Below, one piece after another: positions 22,944-28,581 of a DNA stretch of 29,813 bases. Below the pieces are notes generated by a model. The model was given only the letters and a program-made list of their open reading frames with translations. It made no database searches and was not told where the DNA came from. The first letter of the stretch is position 1. Every line of letters begins with the position of its first letter. The DNA is from a virus: IMG/VR virus record IMGVR_UViG_3300025646_000221, positions 1 through 29,813 of that record. One strand, 5' to 3'. A program made the translations under genes and the position numbers.

Positions 22944-23901
22944 CATATACATGCCTAGACTAGACGTTATGTTTAAAGAAGGTCCTGTTCCAGAACAAAG
23001 AGGACCTATTGCTCCAATACGAGTCCATTGGATAAAGTTTATTGAACAACTTTATAATGCTCATGATGTTTTAAAAGACGACGTAAGAGTTATTGAAGTT
23101 CCTTTGTGGCAGATTACGACTGAATTTGTAAAAGAACACAGCAAAGACGCTGATGTTTATTATATACCACACAAGATGGAACAAACTTGGTGGTTAGATA
23201 ATCGTGTTAGATATTATATGCAGATGGTTATACCACATATCTTTTCTATTGATAGTAAAGGTTGGTGCGCTACCGCTTCATTTTATCCTATAGAAAATCT
23301 TAGTAAGAATACTGAAAGACATCATTTATTTGATAGAGTTAATTCTGGCGAGACAAAGTTTGATCAACCCAGTTCAAACGATACAGCTTTATCTTTCAAA
23401 CCATATGTGTTCTTTCCTTGTCAAATACCACACGATGAGACTATCATATATCATAGTGACGTGAAAGTAGAAGAAGCTTTGGAAATGACCCTAGATTGGG
23501 CTTCAACGACTGCTAAGAAGGTTGTTATCAAAGGTCATCCTGTCAATCCAGGTTCTATGGAATCTATAAAAAAAGTTGCTAATCGTTATAACTGTGTTTG
23601 GGTAGATAATTTCAACATCTTTGATTTGATAAAAAATAGTGAAATGGTTGTGACTGTAAACAGTGGTGTGGGGTTAGAATCTATCTTAGCCGGCAAGAAA
23701 GTTGTCACATTTGGTAGGACGGATTATGATACCGTCACATGGAAGGTAAATCCTAAAGAATATCGTTATTCGTTATCTAATGCTTATAACACTGATTGGG
23801 TTAATTTTGAAAGATACAATAAATTCATTCACACTTGGTATGACACTCATTACGATTATACCAATCCAGAAAGTTTTAAAAAATTAAAAAATTTCTGTTG
23901 A
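22933..23901 (+). CDS. KpsS/Capsule_synth-like polysaccharide protein
   Basis: 322 residues from GTG 22933, which has an AGAGGAACG site and overlaps the previous stop by 11 bases. The C-terminal half shows FFPCQIPHDETIIYHSD, VIKGHPVNPGSMESIK and VTVNSGVGLESILAGKKVVT followed by FGR. That order (F-P-x-Q-x-x-x-D, K-x-H-P, N-S-x-x-x-x-E-x-L-x-x-G-K-x-V) is the signature of the Capsule_synth family (KpsC/KpsS, Kdo transferases of capsule lipid linkers). A role in attaching or extending a capsule or LPS glycan is inferred. Its TGA is embedded in the -35 of the next promoter, so it is the end of the cassette. Confidence 0.75.
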   Translation: MQVDIYMPRLDVMFKEGPVPEQRGPIAPIRVHWIKFIEQLYNAHDVLKDDVRVIEVPLWQITTEFVKEHSKDADVYYIPHKMEQTWWLDNRVRYYMQMVIPHIFSIDSKGWCATASFYPIENLSKNTERHHLFDRVNSGETKFDQPSSNDTALSFKPYVFFPCQIPHDETIIYHSDVKVEEALEMTLDWASTTAKKVVIKGHPVNPGSMESIKKVANRYNCVWVDNFNIFDLIKNSEMVVTVNSGVGLESILAGKKVVTFGRTDYDTVTWKVNPKEYRYSLSNAYNTDWVNFERYNKFIHTWYDTHYDYTNPESFKKLKNFC

Positions 23902-23926
23902 CATTTAATCAGCATGGTACTATAAT
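23898..23926 (+). promoter_or_regulatory. Consensus sigma-70-type promoter
   Basis: TTGACA at 23898-23903, a 17-base spacer and TATAAT at 23921-23926: a full consensus match. The -35 covers the stop codon of the capsule-type gene. Expected start about 23933, upstream of a 12-codon leader ORF and the HAD gene at 23999. Its -35 and spacer are nearly identical to those of the promoter at 28526 (TTGACATTTAAT, then CAGC and ATGGTA), so both belong to one phage promoter class. Confidence 0.8.
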
Positions 23927-23960
23927 GTAAATGAGTTCAGTTTCTATGGAGATCTATCTT

Positions 23961-23999
23961 ATGAAACGACTGTTTGGGAAATATATAAAGGTAGTATAA
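23961..23999 (+). CDS. 12-codon leader ORF
   Basis: ATG 23961 follows GGAG (23948-23951) at 9 bases and encodes MKRLFGKYIKVV, ending with a TAA whose last A is the first base of the next ATG. The peptide is basic. The arrangement suggests a translational coupler or leader that loads ribosomes onto the HAD gene, which otherwise lacks a good binding site of its own (AAAGGTAG is inside the leader). Coding status is uncertain; it is too short to judge by composition. Confidence 0.35.
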   Translation: MKRLFGKYIKVV

Positions 24000-24586
24000 T
24001 GGAAAAGATAATTGTCGCTGATTGCGACGGTGTACTTCTGAATTGGGAGTACGCTTTTGATTGTTGGATGAATGAACGTGGATTCTTTAAGGGTCCGGAC
24101 TCTGACCTCCATTATGAGATTGGATCTCGATATGGTCTCACAAAACAACAAGGTAAGAGTTTTATAGCAGAATTCAATCAATCTGCTGCAATTGGTTTTC
24201 TACCAGCCCTTCGAGATGCCGTTTGGTACGTCAAACGACTCCATGAAGAACATGGATATGTCTTTGATGTTGTAACCAGTCTCTCTACTGATAAACATGC
24301 TGCAATGCTACGTGAACGGAATCTTAAGAAGGTTTTCGGCGAGAACACTTTTCGTAATATCGTCTGTCTTGCTACTGGTGCTCGAAAAGATAAGTATCTT
24401 AAAGAACACTACGAAGATTCAGGATATGTCTGGATTGAAGATAAGGTAGAGAATGCAGACGATGGCTTTGATGTTGGTATGAAACCTCTTCTAGTAGAAC
24501 ATGGTTTCAATATGAATGAAAAGAATCTTTCATATCCAATCGTCAAAAACTGGAAAGAAATTTATGAAAGGGTAGTTACATCATGA
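23999..24586 (+). CDS. HAD-family phosphatase, 5'(3')-deoxyribonucleotidase-like
   Basis: 195 residues. Motif I is ADCDGVLLNW with nucleophile Asp8 and acid/base Asp10. Motif II is VVTSLS, motif III the Lys in GARKDKYLKEHY, and motif IV WIEDKVENADDG. The order and spacing fit the NT5C-type nucleotidases of the HAD superfamily, which dephosphorylate deoxynucleotides; a sugar or nucleoside phosphatase is possible as well. It is the first full gene after the promoter at 23898, and overlaps the next gene by ATGA. In a phage it would adjust nucleotide pools next to ThyX and NrdJ. Confidence 0.75.
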   Translation: MEKIIVADCDGVLLNWEYAFDCWMNERGFFKGPDSDLHYEIGSRYGLTKQQGKSFIAEFNQSAAIGFLPALRDAVWYVKRLHEEHGYVFDVVTSLSTDKHAAMLRERNLKKVFGENTFRNIVCLATGARKDKYLKEHYEDSGYVWIEDKVENADDGFDVGMKPLLVEHGFNMNEKNLSYPIVKNWKEIYERVVTS

Positions 24587-24870
24587 CTGATATTGATGAA
24601 AAATTACTGAAACAAATATACGACCTTGCCGGTGATATTAGATACGAACAGGTATACGTCGAGGTACTTGATAATACAGTAAAACACATTGATAATTGTA
24701 ATGGTAATGGTCTTATAGTTGCAGGTGTAATGTTAACCCAAGCATTGAGTATATACAAAACAATGTTGACAGAAGACGGATTTGATGATATAGTAGAAGG
24801 TATCGTGGCAAGCAAACGTCATGTAAAGAAGTTCAATGTTCCTACTACAACTAACAAAACGTTACATTAG
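24583..24870 (+). CDS. Conserved small phage protein with LAGDIRYEQ segment
   Basis: 95 residues. It begins MTDIDEKLLKQIYDLAGDIR and continues helical, with NGNGLIVAGVMLTQALSIYK in the middle and a basic C-terminus. A similar small family (acidic start, V-A-x-x-M-x-x-Q-A-L-x-x-Y-K) recurs in T4-like marine phages without known function. Oddity: the coding bases for LAGDIRYEQ are shared base-for-base with the next gene, as a perfect 26-bp repeat (24625-24650 and 24925-24950). A sigma-70-like sequence (TTGACA 24766-24771, TATAGT 24789-24794) lies inside it. Confidence 0.6.
   Translation: MTDIDEKLLKQIYDLAGDIRYEQVYVEVLDNTVKHIDNCNGNGLIVAGVMLTQALSIYKTMLTEDGFDDIVEGIVASKRHVKKFNVPTTTNKTLH
24625..24650 (+). 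repeat. 26-bp direct repeat, copy 1
   Basis: A 26-base sequence starting CTTGCCGGTGATATTAG is identical here and at 24925-24950, exactly 300 bases apart and in the same reading frame of two different genes. Flanks differ, except that both copies are preceded by a pyrimidine. It looks like a short gene-conversion tract or a remnant of tandem duplication. Confidence 0.85.
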
Positions 24871-24885
24871 TAAAGGAGTTGACCA

Positions 24886-25077
24886 ATGAAAGTTTTTCTG
24901 ATCATTCTAACCTCATTTGGCGGTCTTGCCGGTGATATTAGATACGAACAAGAAACATCTTCTTACCGAGATTGTGCTATTGCTGCTGAATTTATCAAGA
25001 ACAATCCCGGTAAGTTCTATCGTAATGGTGAAGAGTATACCTATAACCATATTGATGCATGGTGTGAATACCGATGA
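24886..25077 (+). CDS. Small protein with N-terminal hydrophobic segment
   Basis: 63 residues with an AAAGGAG site. It starts MKVFLIILTSFGGLAGDIRY: a hydrophobic stretch resembling a signal peptide or short membrane anchor, directly followed by the LAGDIRYEQ segment shared with the previous gene. The rest (YRDCAIAAEFIKNNPGKFY, then HIDAWCEYR) is a small helix with two Cys. The repeat sits right at the end of the putative signal, so the mature N-terminus may be derived from the upstream gene. It overlaps the next gene by four bases (ATGA). Function unknown. Confidence 0.6.
   Translation: MKVFLIILTSFGGLAGDIRYEQETSSYRDCAIAAEFIKNNPGKFYRNGEEYTYNHIDAWCEYR
24925..24950 (+). repeat. 26-bp direct repeat, copy 2
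   Basis: Second copy of the repeat at 24625-24650; it encodes the same nine residues, placed here right after the hydrophobic N-terminus of the 63-residue protein. Confidence 0.85.
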
Positions 25078-25628
25078 ATATTTTTGCTCTGTCAATGTGT
25101 CCTGAAGAATCAGCACAGATGATGTGTGATAAACATGTTGTCAAGATGATTGTGGAAACTGCACAACTTCTATCAACAGCACATCGTATTCTAGATGGAG
25201 AACAATATACCGATAAGACTGCTAACGGTAGGTCTATCAAACGATGGCGACATCCTAATCATAATTTAGAATCTAGTCTCTACAAAGCATCACATGTCAA
25301 TCATCCTTCTGCGATATGGGCACGTGAATGTAACAATAATTACATTTGGTTACAATGTCACTTTGAAGCCCTGTGTAGTGAATATACATATCGATATCAC
25401 AAAAAACATTTGACAGAAGAAAAACTTGTTGATATACTGTCTCATGTACCAAATAATATTCAGCGAGCTAGGTTTACACCCATTCCGCAAGCAATGCCAG
25501 ATAAATATAGAAGTTCTCATTTTGTAGATGCCTATAGGAGTTATTATGTCGGAGAAAAAGCAAGTTTCGCAAAGTGGACAAACAGATCCGTACCTCAATG
25601 GTGGAACGATCCCTCTTATAAATCATGA
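25074..25628 (+). CDS. Conserved T4-like phage protein (His/Cys-rich helical)
   Basis: 184 residues. The N-terminus MNIFALSMCPEESAQMMCDK leads into HVVKMIVETAQLLSTAHRIL, followed by LYKASHVNHPSAIWARECN and CSEYTYRYHKKHLTEEKL. The D-K-H-V-V-K-M-I-x-E-x-A-Q-L-L and H-V-N-H-P-x-x-x-W-x-R blocks mark a family that is common in T4-like cyanophages and marine phages. I have seen pyrimidine-dimer glycosylase suggested for relatives but cannot support it here. It is mainly helical, with many His. A promoter-like TTGACA-N17-TATACT lies inside it (25410-25438). The next gene begins inside its 3' end. Confidence 0.65.
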   Translation: MNIFALSMCPEESAQMMCDKHVVKMIVETAQLLSTAHRILDGEQYTDKTANGRSIKRWRHPNHNLESSLYKASHVNHPSAIWARECNNNYIWLQCHFEALCSEYTYRYHKKHLTEEKLVDILSHVPNNIQRARFTPIPQAMPDKYRSSHFVDAYRSYYVGEKASFAKWTNRSVPQWWNDPSYKS

Positions 25629-25800
25629 TGAAACAGACGTACATTGGGTTGAACCAATGCAAGCTAAATGTCTGTTAGAAGCTCCAAACTCTTCATGGAG
25701 ATACGCCCATATATACTACAGAGAACAAGCAGCAAAGTGGGAAGTGAAACTAAGAGCACTAAACAAAGAACGTATTTTACGACAACTAAATCATTTATGA
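25546..25800 (+). CDS. Small conserved phage protein
   Basis: 84 residues. ATG 25546 has AGGAG (25536-25540) upstream and is preferred to 25528. It overlaps the upstream gene by 83 bases in another frame. It begins MSEKKQVSQSGQTDPYLNGG and ends in a helical LEAPNSSWRYAHIYYREQAA, then KWEVKLRALNKERILRQLN. No motif is recognised. The Arg-rich end is compatible with nucleic-acid or protein binding. Confidence 0.55.
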   Translation: MSEKKQVSQSGQTDPYLNGGTIPLINHDETDVHWVEPMQAKCLLEAPNSSWRYAHIYYREQAAKWEVKLRALNKERILRQLNHL

Positions 25801-25812
25801 AAGGAAACTGAA

Positions 25813-26085
25813 TTGGGTAAGAAGAAGGCTTCAGGTAAACATTACGTATCTAATGGTGAACGTCCAAACGTTAACAGGTCTACTGTAAAGTCGGTTAGAC
25901 GTGATATTACGCGATTGGAACGATTGGATAATATTATGAAGGCGTGGCGACGTTTAGAGAATCCTTGGATTACGATTCCTAATCCAAATACGAAGGAAAC
26001 AAACAAACGCCATATTCGTGTTCGTACTAATGACTTGTTTGGAGATCCAAAGAGAGATTTTCGAATGGCGGTTAGTACGACATGA
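25813..26085 (+). CDS. Basic conserved phage protein (TTG start)
   Basis: 90 residues from TTG 25813, with AAGGA 8 bases upstream and no in-frame ATG before the conserved block. It begins MGKKKASGKHYVSNGERPNV, continues RSTVKSVRRDITRLERLDNI, and its C-terminal ITIPNPNTKETNKRHIRVRT is a pattern I recall from T4-like cyanophages (K-K-K-A-S-G-K...S-x-G-E-R-P-N-V and I-P-N-P-N...E-T-N-K-R-x-I-R-V). Very basic; nucleic-acid binding is plausible. It overlaps the glutaredoxin gene by ATGA. Confidence 0.65.
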   Translation: MGKKKASGKHYVSNGERPNVNRSTVKSVRRDITRLERLDNIMKAWRRLENPWITIPNPNTKETNKRHIRVRTNDLFGDPKRDFRMAVSTT

Positions 26086-26336
26086 CAAAGCTAGAAATAT
26101 ATACACAAAATGGATGCTCTTATTGTACAAGAGCAAAAACTCTTTATCTAAGTAAACATGAAATGTTTCCTGAATATGTTGAGTATAATATTTCTGAAAG
26201 AGAGGTTTGGAAAAACGAATTGAAAAAAAGAGTGCCAGATGTAAAAACTGTTCCACAGATCTTCATTAACGATAAACATATTGGCGGATATGATGAGTTC
26301 TGTGATTGGATTGATAATCATTATAGTTGGAGTTGA
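26082..26336 (+). CDS. Glutaredoxin
   Basis: 84 residues, the normal single-domain length. The redox motif is Cys12-Ser-Tyr-Cys15 in NGCSYCTRAK, the cis-Pro motif is VKTVPQIFIND, and GGYDEFCDW is the glutathione-binding G-G-x-D/C stretch. It uses reduced glutathione to reduce disulfides. The likely client is the class II ribonucleotide reductase, whose C-terminal Cys pair needs an external reductant. It overlaps the upstream gene and has a GAGGAGGAAC site for the following gene right after its stop. Confidence 0.88.
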   Translation: MTKLEIYTQNGCSYCTRAKTLYLSKHEMFPEYVEYNISEREVWKNELKKRVPDVKTVPQIFINDKHIGGYDEFCDWIDNHYSWS

Positions 26337-26346
26337 GGAGGAACAA

Positions 26347-26670
26347 ATGACCAATTATTTTACAAAATCAGATAATCTTATCGATGCCGTTAAAATGCAA
26401 GAATTTGATCGTGATTTGTTGGTTCATGCTTTACGTACAAGTGTAGTTCGTCTTGAGTTTACTAAGAAAAGTGGTGAATATCGTGTAATGAAGGCTACTC
26501 TAAAGGAAGATATGATTCCATCAGAACATCAACCTTCAGGCGAAGGTGTTTTAAAGACGGCAGAAGTACGTCCAGTATATGATCTAGATAATATGGGTTG
26601 GCGATCCTTTCGTTGGGATAGTCTAAGAAATTGGGCGGATTGGGAGAAATTTGAAGAATTTGAAGTATAA
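26347..26670 (+). CDS. Sm-like/SH3 beta-barrel protein (WYL_2-type)
   Basis: 107 residues. ATG 26347 is chosen because GAGGAGGAAC directly precedes it; the upstream in-frame extension is hydrophobic, overlaps glutaredoxin and is unlikely. The core VVRLEFTKKSGEYRVMKATL, then VYDLDNMGWRSFRWDSL, matches the phage family formerly called DUF2693 (WYL_2, PF10902-type): v-x-F-T-K-x-x-G-x-x-R-x-M-x-x-T-L, then V-x-D-x-x-x-x-G-W-R-S-F-R. The fold is a small beta barrel related to WYL or Sm domains. Single-stranded nucleic-acid or regulator binding is conjecture. Its stop codon lies inside a late promoter. Confidence 0.75.
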   Translation: MTNYFTKSDNLIDAVKMQEFDRDLLVHALRTSVVRLEFTKKSGEYRVMKATLKEDMIPSEHQPSGEGVLKTAEVRPVYDLDNMGWRSFRWDSLRNWADWEKFEEFEV

Positions 26671-26673
26671 ATA
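26666..26673 (+). promoter_or_regulatory. T4-type late promoter (TATAAATA)
   Basis: Exact TATAAATA overlapping the stop codon of the preceding gene. The predicted start is about 26680, ahead of two tiny ORFs and the GT4 gene at 26871. It is the second of only two exact copies I found in the window on the + strand outside gene bodies. It places the GT4 gene under late control. Confidence 0.5.
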
Positions 26674-26695
26674 ATATGATAATATGGAGAATATT

Positions 26696-26770
26696 ATGTC
26701 AGATAGAAGAGATGATTACCCAGATTTTATAGATGAAATTTTATGTACCAAGAAAAAACGAAATCTGTGA
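26696..26770 (+). CDS. 24-aa possible peptide
   Basis: ATG 26696 has GGAG 8-9 bases upstream (26685-26688) and encodes MSDRRDDYPDFIDEILCTKK, then KRNL and a TGA. It overlaps the 41-aa ORF at 26733 in another frame. It could be a leader used to couple translation. Too short for a composition test. Confidence 0.3.
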   Translation: MSDRRDDYPDFIDEILCTKKKRNL

Positions 26771-26858
26771 AGAATGTCAAAGACCTGCTATTACATCTAC
26801 ATTAGATAATTGTCATAGATTAAATTGTCCATATCACAAAGATTATTATACTGATTAA
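26733..26858 (+). CDS. 41-aa Cys/His-rich peptide
   Basis: MKFYVPRKNEICEECQRPAI, then TSTLDNCHRLNCPYHKDYYTD: C-x2-C at 12-15, Cys27/His28, Cys32 and His35 form a likely zinc site (C-C-C-C or C-C-C-H). Such a clear metal-binding arrangement in a 41-codon frame argues for a real gene despite a weak binding site, with the 24-aa ORF perhaps supplying ribosomes. No family recognised. Confidence 0.5.
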   Translation: MKFYVPRKNEICEECQRPAITSTLDNCHRLNCPYHKDYYTD

Positions 26859-26870
26859 AGGTTTTTAAGA

Positions 26871-27860
26871 ATGTCGTTAAAAGTAATTATGAATGAAAGC
26901 GAGTTAAACAATTCTATTGGTATTGAGACAAACGAATTGAATAGAAATGCTATGGGTGGCACAGAGATGATGCAACATGCATTGTATTCAAAGTTGTCAA
27001 AGGAGTTGTTAGATAGATTCCAAATTATTCCATCTAGAGTTAGGAATATTGATCCTAATCGTCTTCCTATTCTCTGGTTGCATGATTTGGCAGAAGACCC
27101 TGAGGCCAGGCACCTAAGTGATAGTGGAAACCGGAGCAGATTCAGACGACTTGTTTTTGTATCCCACTGGCAATTTACAACTTATCATAAAGTTTTAGGT
27201 GTCCCCTATAGCGATTCTATTGTTATTAGAAACGCTATTGAACCTATTCCTACTCACGAAAAATCAAAAGAAGGTCCATTGAGACTTATCTATCACACTA
27301 CACCACACCGTGGTCTTGATGTGTTGTTAGCTGTTTATCAGAAACTATCTGAAAAATGGGGCGATAGAGTTCATCTAGATGTATATTCATCTTTTAATAT
27401 CTATGGATGGCCACAGAGAGATGAACCATTTGAACAATTATTTCAAATTTGTCGTGATCATGAACATATCACATACCATGGAACTGTATCCAATCAAGAA
27501 GTAAGAGAAGCATTACAAAAAGCACACATTTTTGCATACCCCAGCACATGGCAAGAAACTTCTTGTATTGCTGCGATTGAAGCGATGAGTGCCGGTTGTT
27601 GCGTAGTTTGTCCATCTCTAGCTGCACTTCCAGAAACTACTTCTAACTTTTCTCTTATGTATCCATTTGATGAGGATAAGAATCAACACGCTCATATGTT
27701 CTACCAAGTTCTAAATGCGGCTATAGAATCATATTGGGAGGAAGATATGCAAACAAAATTGCAGTTTCAGAAACTCTACACAAACACATTCTATAGCTGG
27801 GATCTACGAGCACAAGAATGGGAGGGATTATTAAAATCCCTATTAGACCACGAAAAGTAA
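26871..27860 (+). CDS. GT4-family glycosyltransferase
   Basis: 329 residues. The N-terminal part has the acceptor-domain pattern with NAMGGTEMMQHALYSKL (G-G-x-E/T loop) and LWLHDLAEDP, RLVFVSHWQ (the V-x-V-S loop) and an NAIEP boundary. The donor domain shows RLIYHTTPHRGLDVLLAVYQ, ITYHGTVSNQEVREALQKAH and the E-x7-E motif Glu229-Glu237 in QETSCIAAIEAMSAGCCVV. That is a retaining GT4 (GT-B fold) enzyme. It is separated from the main glycan cassette by about 3 kb and lies behind its own late promoter, so it may modify a virion or surface component. Phage GT4 proteins of this type also occur next to DNA-modification or fibre genes. Donor unknown. Confidence 0.8.
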   Translation: MSLKVIMNESELNNSIGIETNELNRNAMGGTEMMQHALYSKLSKELLDRFQIIPSRVRNIDPNRLPILWLHDLAEDPEARHLSDSGNRSRFRRLVFVSHWQFTTYHKVLGVPYSDSIVIRNAIEPIPTHEKSKEGPLRLIYHTTPHRGLDVLLAVYQKLSEKWGDRVHLDVYSSFNIYGWPQRDEPFEQLFQICRDHEHITYHGTVSNQEVREALQKAHIFAYPSTWQETSCIAAIEAMSAGCCVVCPSLAALPETTSNFSLMYPFDEDKNQHAHMFYQVLNAAIESYWEEDMQTKLQFQKLYTNTFYSWDLRAQEWEGLLKSLLDHEK

Positions 27861-27962
27861 TTATAGTTTGTTTAGAGGGTTATTCAAGGCTTTTCTATAG
27901 TCTTGTTTACCCTGGGTTCTTGGAGCAATGAGTTGCCCTGGATTGATGGGAGATGGTCGAGC

Positions 27963-28220
27963 ATGATGAAAAAACCACCCGGCCATGCGGGATACGTCAA
28001 ACCAGACGATCCCTGGTGTGATGAGTTTATAGATTATATCGATACGAGATATGGTGGTCGTGTTGAGTTACAGCAGTTTCTCAAAGATATGAATTGGAAG
28101 GGAATAGATACACCATGGGGTCCTGGATTGAGATGGACCTACGATTTTGACAAAGACCAAAAATTTTATATCACAACAAAAAAAGTTGTTGACAAAAATA
28201 AAATTCCTGGTATTATATAA
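27963..28220 (+). CDS. Small conserved protein, start uncertain
   Basis: 85 residues from ATG 27963 (GGGAG at 27948-27952). The frame is open upstream to TTG 27933 (GGAG at 27922-27925, 7 bases) and TTG 27903, and that extension (ELPWIDGRWSS) looks protein-like, so the true start may be 27933. Sequence: MMKKPPGHAGYVKPDDPWCD, EFIDYIDTRYGGRVELQQFL and FDKDQKFYITTKKVVDKNKI. It is a small alpha/beta protein without recognised motifs. A promoter overlaps its 3' end. The 100 bases between it and the GT4 stop hold nothing else I can identify. Confidence 0.5.
   Translation: MMKKPPGHAGYVKPDDPWCDEFIDYIDTRYGGRVELQQFLKDMNWKGIDTPWGPGLRWTYDFDKDQKFYITTKKVVDKNKIPGII
28189..28216 (+). promoter_or_regulatory. 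Sigma-70-type promoter with extended -10
   Basis: TTGACA at 28189-28194, a 16-base spacer and TATTAT at 28211-28216, preceded by TGG, which gives an extended -10 (TG-N-TATTAT). It lies within the end of the preceding ORF and about 30 bases before the 57-codon gene at 28247. Confidence 0.6.
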
Positions 28221-28246
28221 ACATGATGAATGAAGGAGTGAACAAG

Positions 28247-28420
28247 ATGAAGACAGTAATCCTTTATGAGTCCGATTTTGCTAACAACCAGATTGGCATG
28301 ACGTGGGCCGATCTTCTCGATAATCTCGGTATCGAGACCCATGTTCTGGTCGGCGGTCGTTGGATCGACAAGGAAATCGAATCTGTGACCTTGAAGGTCG
28401 CTTCGGTGGAGGCAAACTAG
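28247..28420 (+). CDS. Short GC-richer ORF, probably frameshifted
   Basis: 57 residues from ATG 28247 (GGAG 28235-28238), preferred to ATG 28223. Sequence: MKTVILYESDFANNQIGMTW, ADLLDNLGIETHVLVGGRWI and a C-terminus SVTLKVASVEAN that looks unlike the rest. Codons end mostly in C or G (GCC, CTC, GTC, ATC), unlike the AT-rich genes before it, which suggests transfer. The leader GATGAATGAAGGAGTGAAC closely matches the leader of the repeat-protein gene at 28582. The -1 frame takes over with a strongly coding-like sequence near the stop (see the 28324-28536 entry), so the original protein was probably about 95 residues. Confidence 0.5.
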   Translation: MKTVILYESDFANNQIGMTWADLLDNLGIETHVLVGGRWIDKEIESVTLKVASVEAN

Positions 28421-28536
28421 GATCTGAAGAGGAATTCCGTCTCTATCCTATGAACTATGGATTTGTTTCCATGTCAGGCGATTCCATCTGGTCGATGGTA
28501 AAAAAGAAAAAAATGAAAAAAACCGTTGACATTTAA
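28324..28536 (+). pseudogene. -1-frame continuation of the 28247 gene
   Basis: In the frame one base behind the 28247 ORF, no stop occurs from 28324 to TAA 28534-28536. From about 28390 it reads LEGRFGGGKLGSEEEFRLYP, then MNYGFVSMSGDSIWSMVKKK: a well-formed segment with codon use like the 28247 ORF (CGC, TTC, GGC, CTC, TCC). This looks like the second half of the same protein after a frameshift. No classical slippery heptamer is obvious, so a mutation is more likely than programmed shifting. The downstream promoter's -35 lies in its last codons. Confidence 0.45.
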
Positions 28537-28553
28537 TTCAGCTATGGTATAAT
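28526..28553 (+). promoter_or_regulatory. Sigma-70-type promoter for the repeat-protein genes
   Basis: TTGACA at 28526-28531, a 16-base spacer and TATAAT at 28548-28553 with an extended TGG before it. Expected start about 28560, 22 bases before ATG 28582. Its first 12 bases (TTGACATTTAAT) and the CAGC and ATGGTA that follow match the promoter at 23898. Confidence 0.8.
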
Positions 28554-28581
28554 AACTATAGTTGATGAAGGAGTGAATGAC

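Noticed and set aside
26281-26346. N-terminal extension of the WYL_2-type protein (hydrophobic, from ATG 26281)
   Set aside because: It overlaps the glutaredoxin gene, has no binding site, and ATG 26347 is preceded by GAGGAGGAAC.
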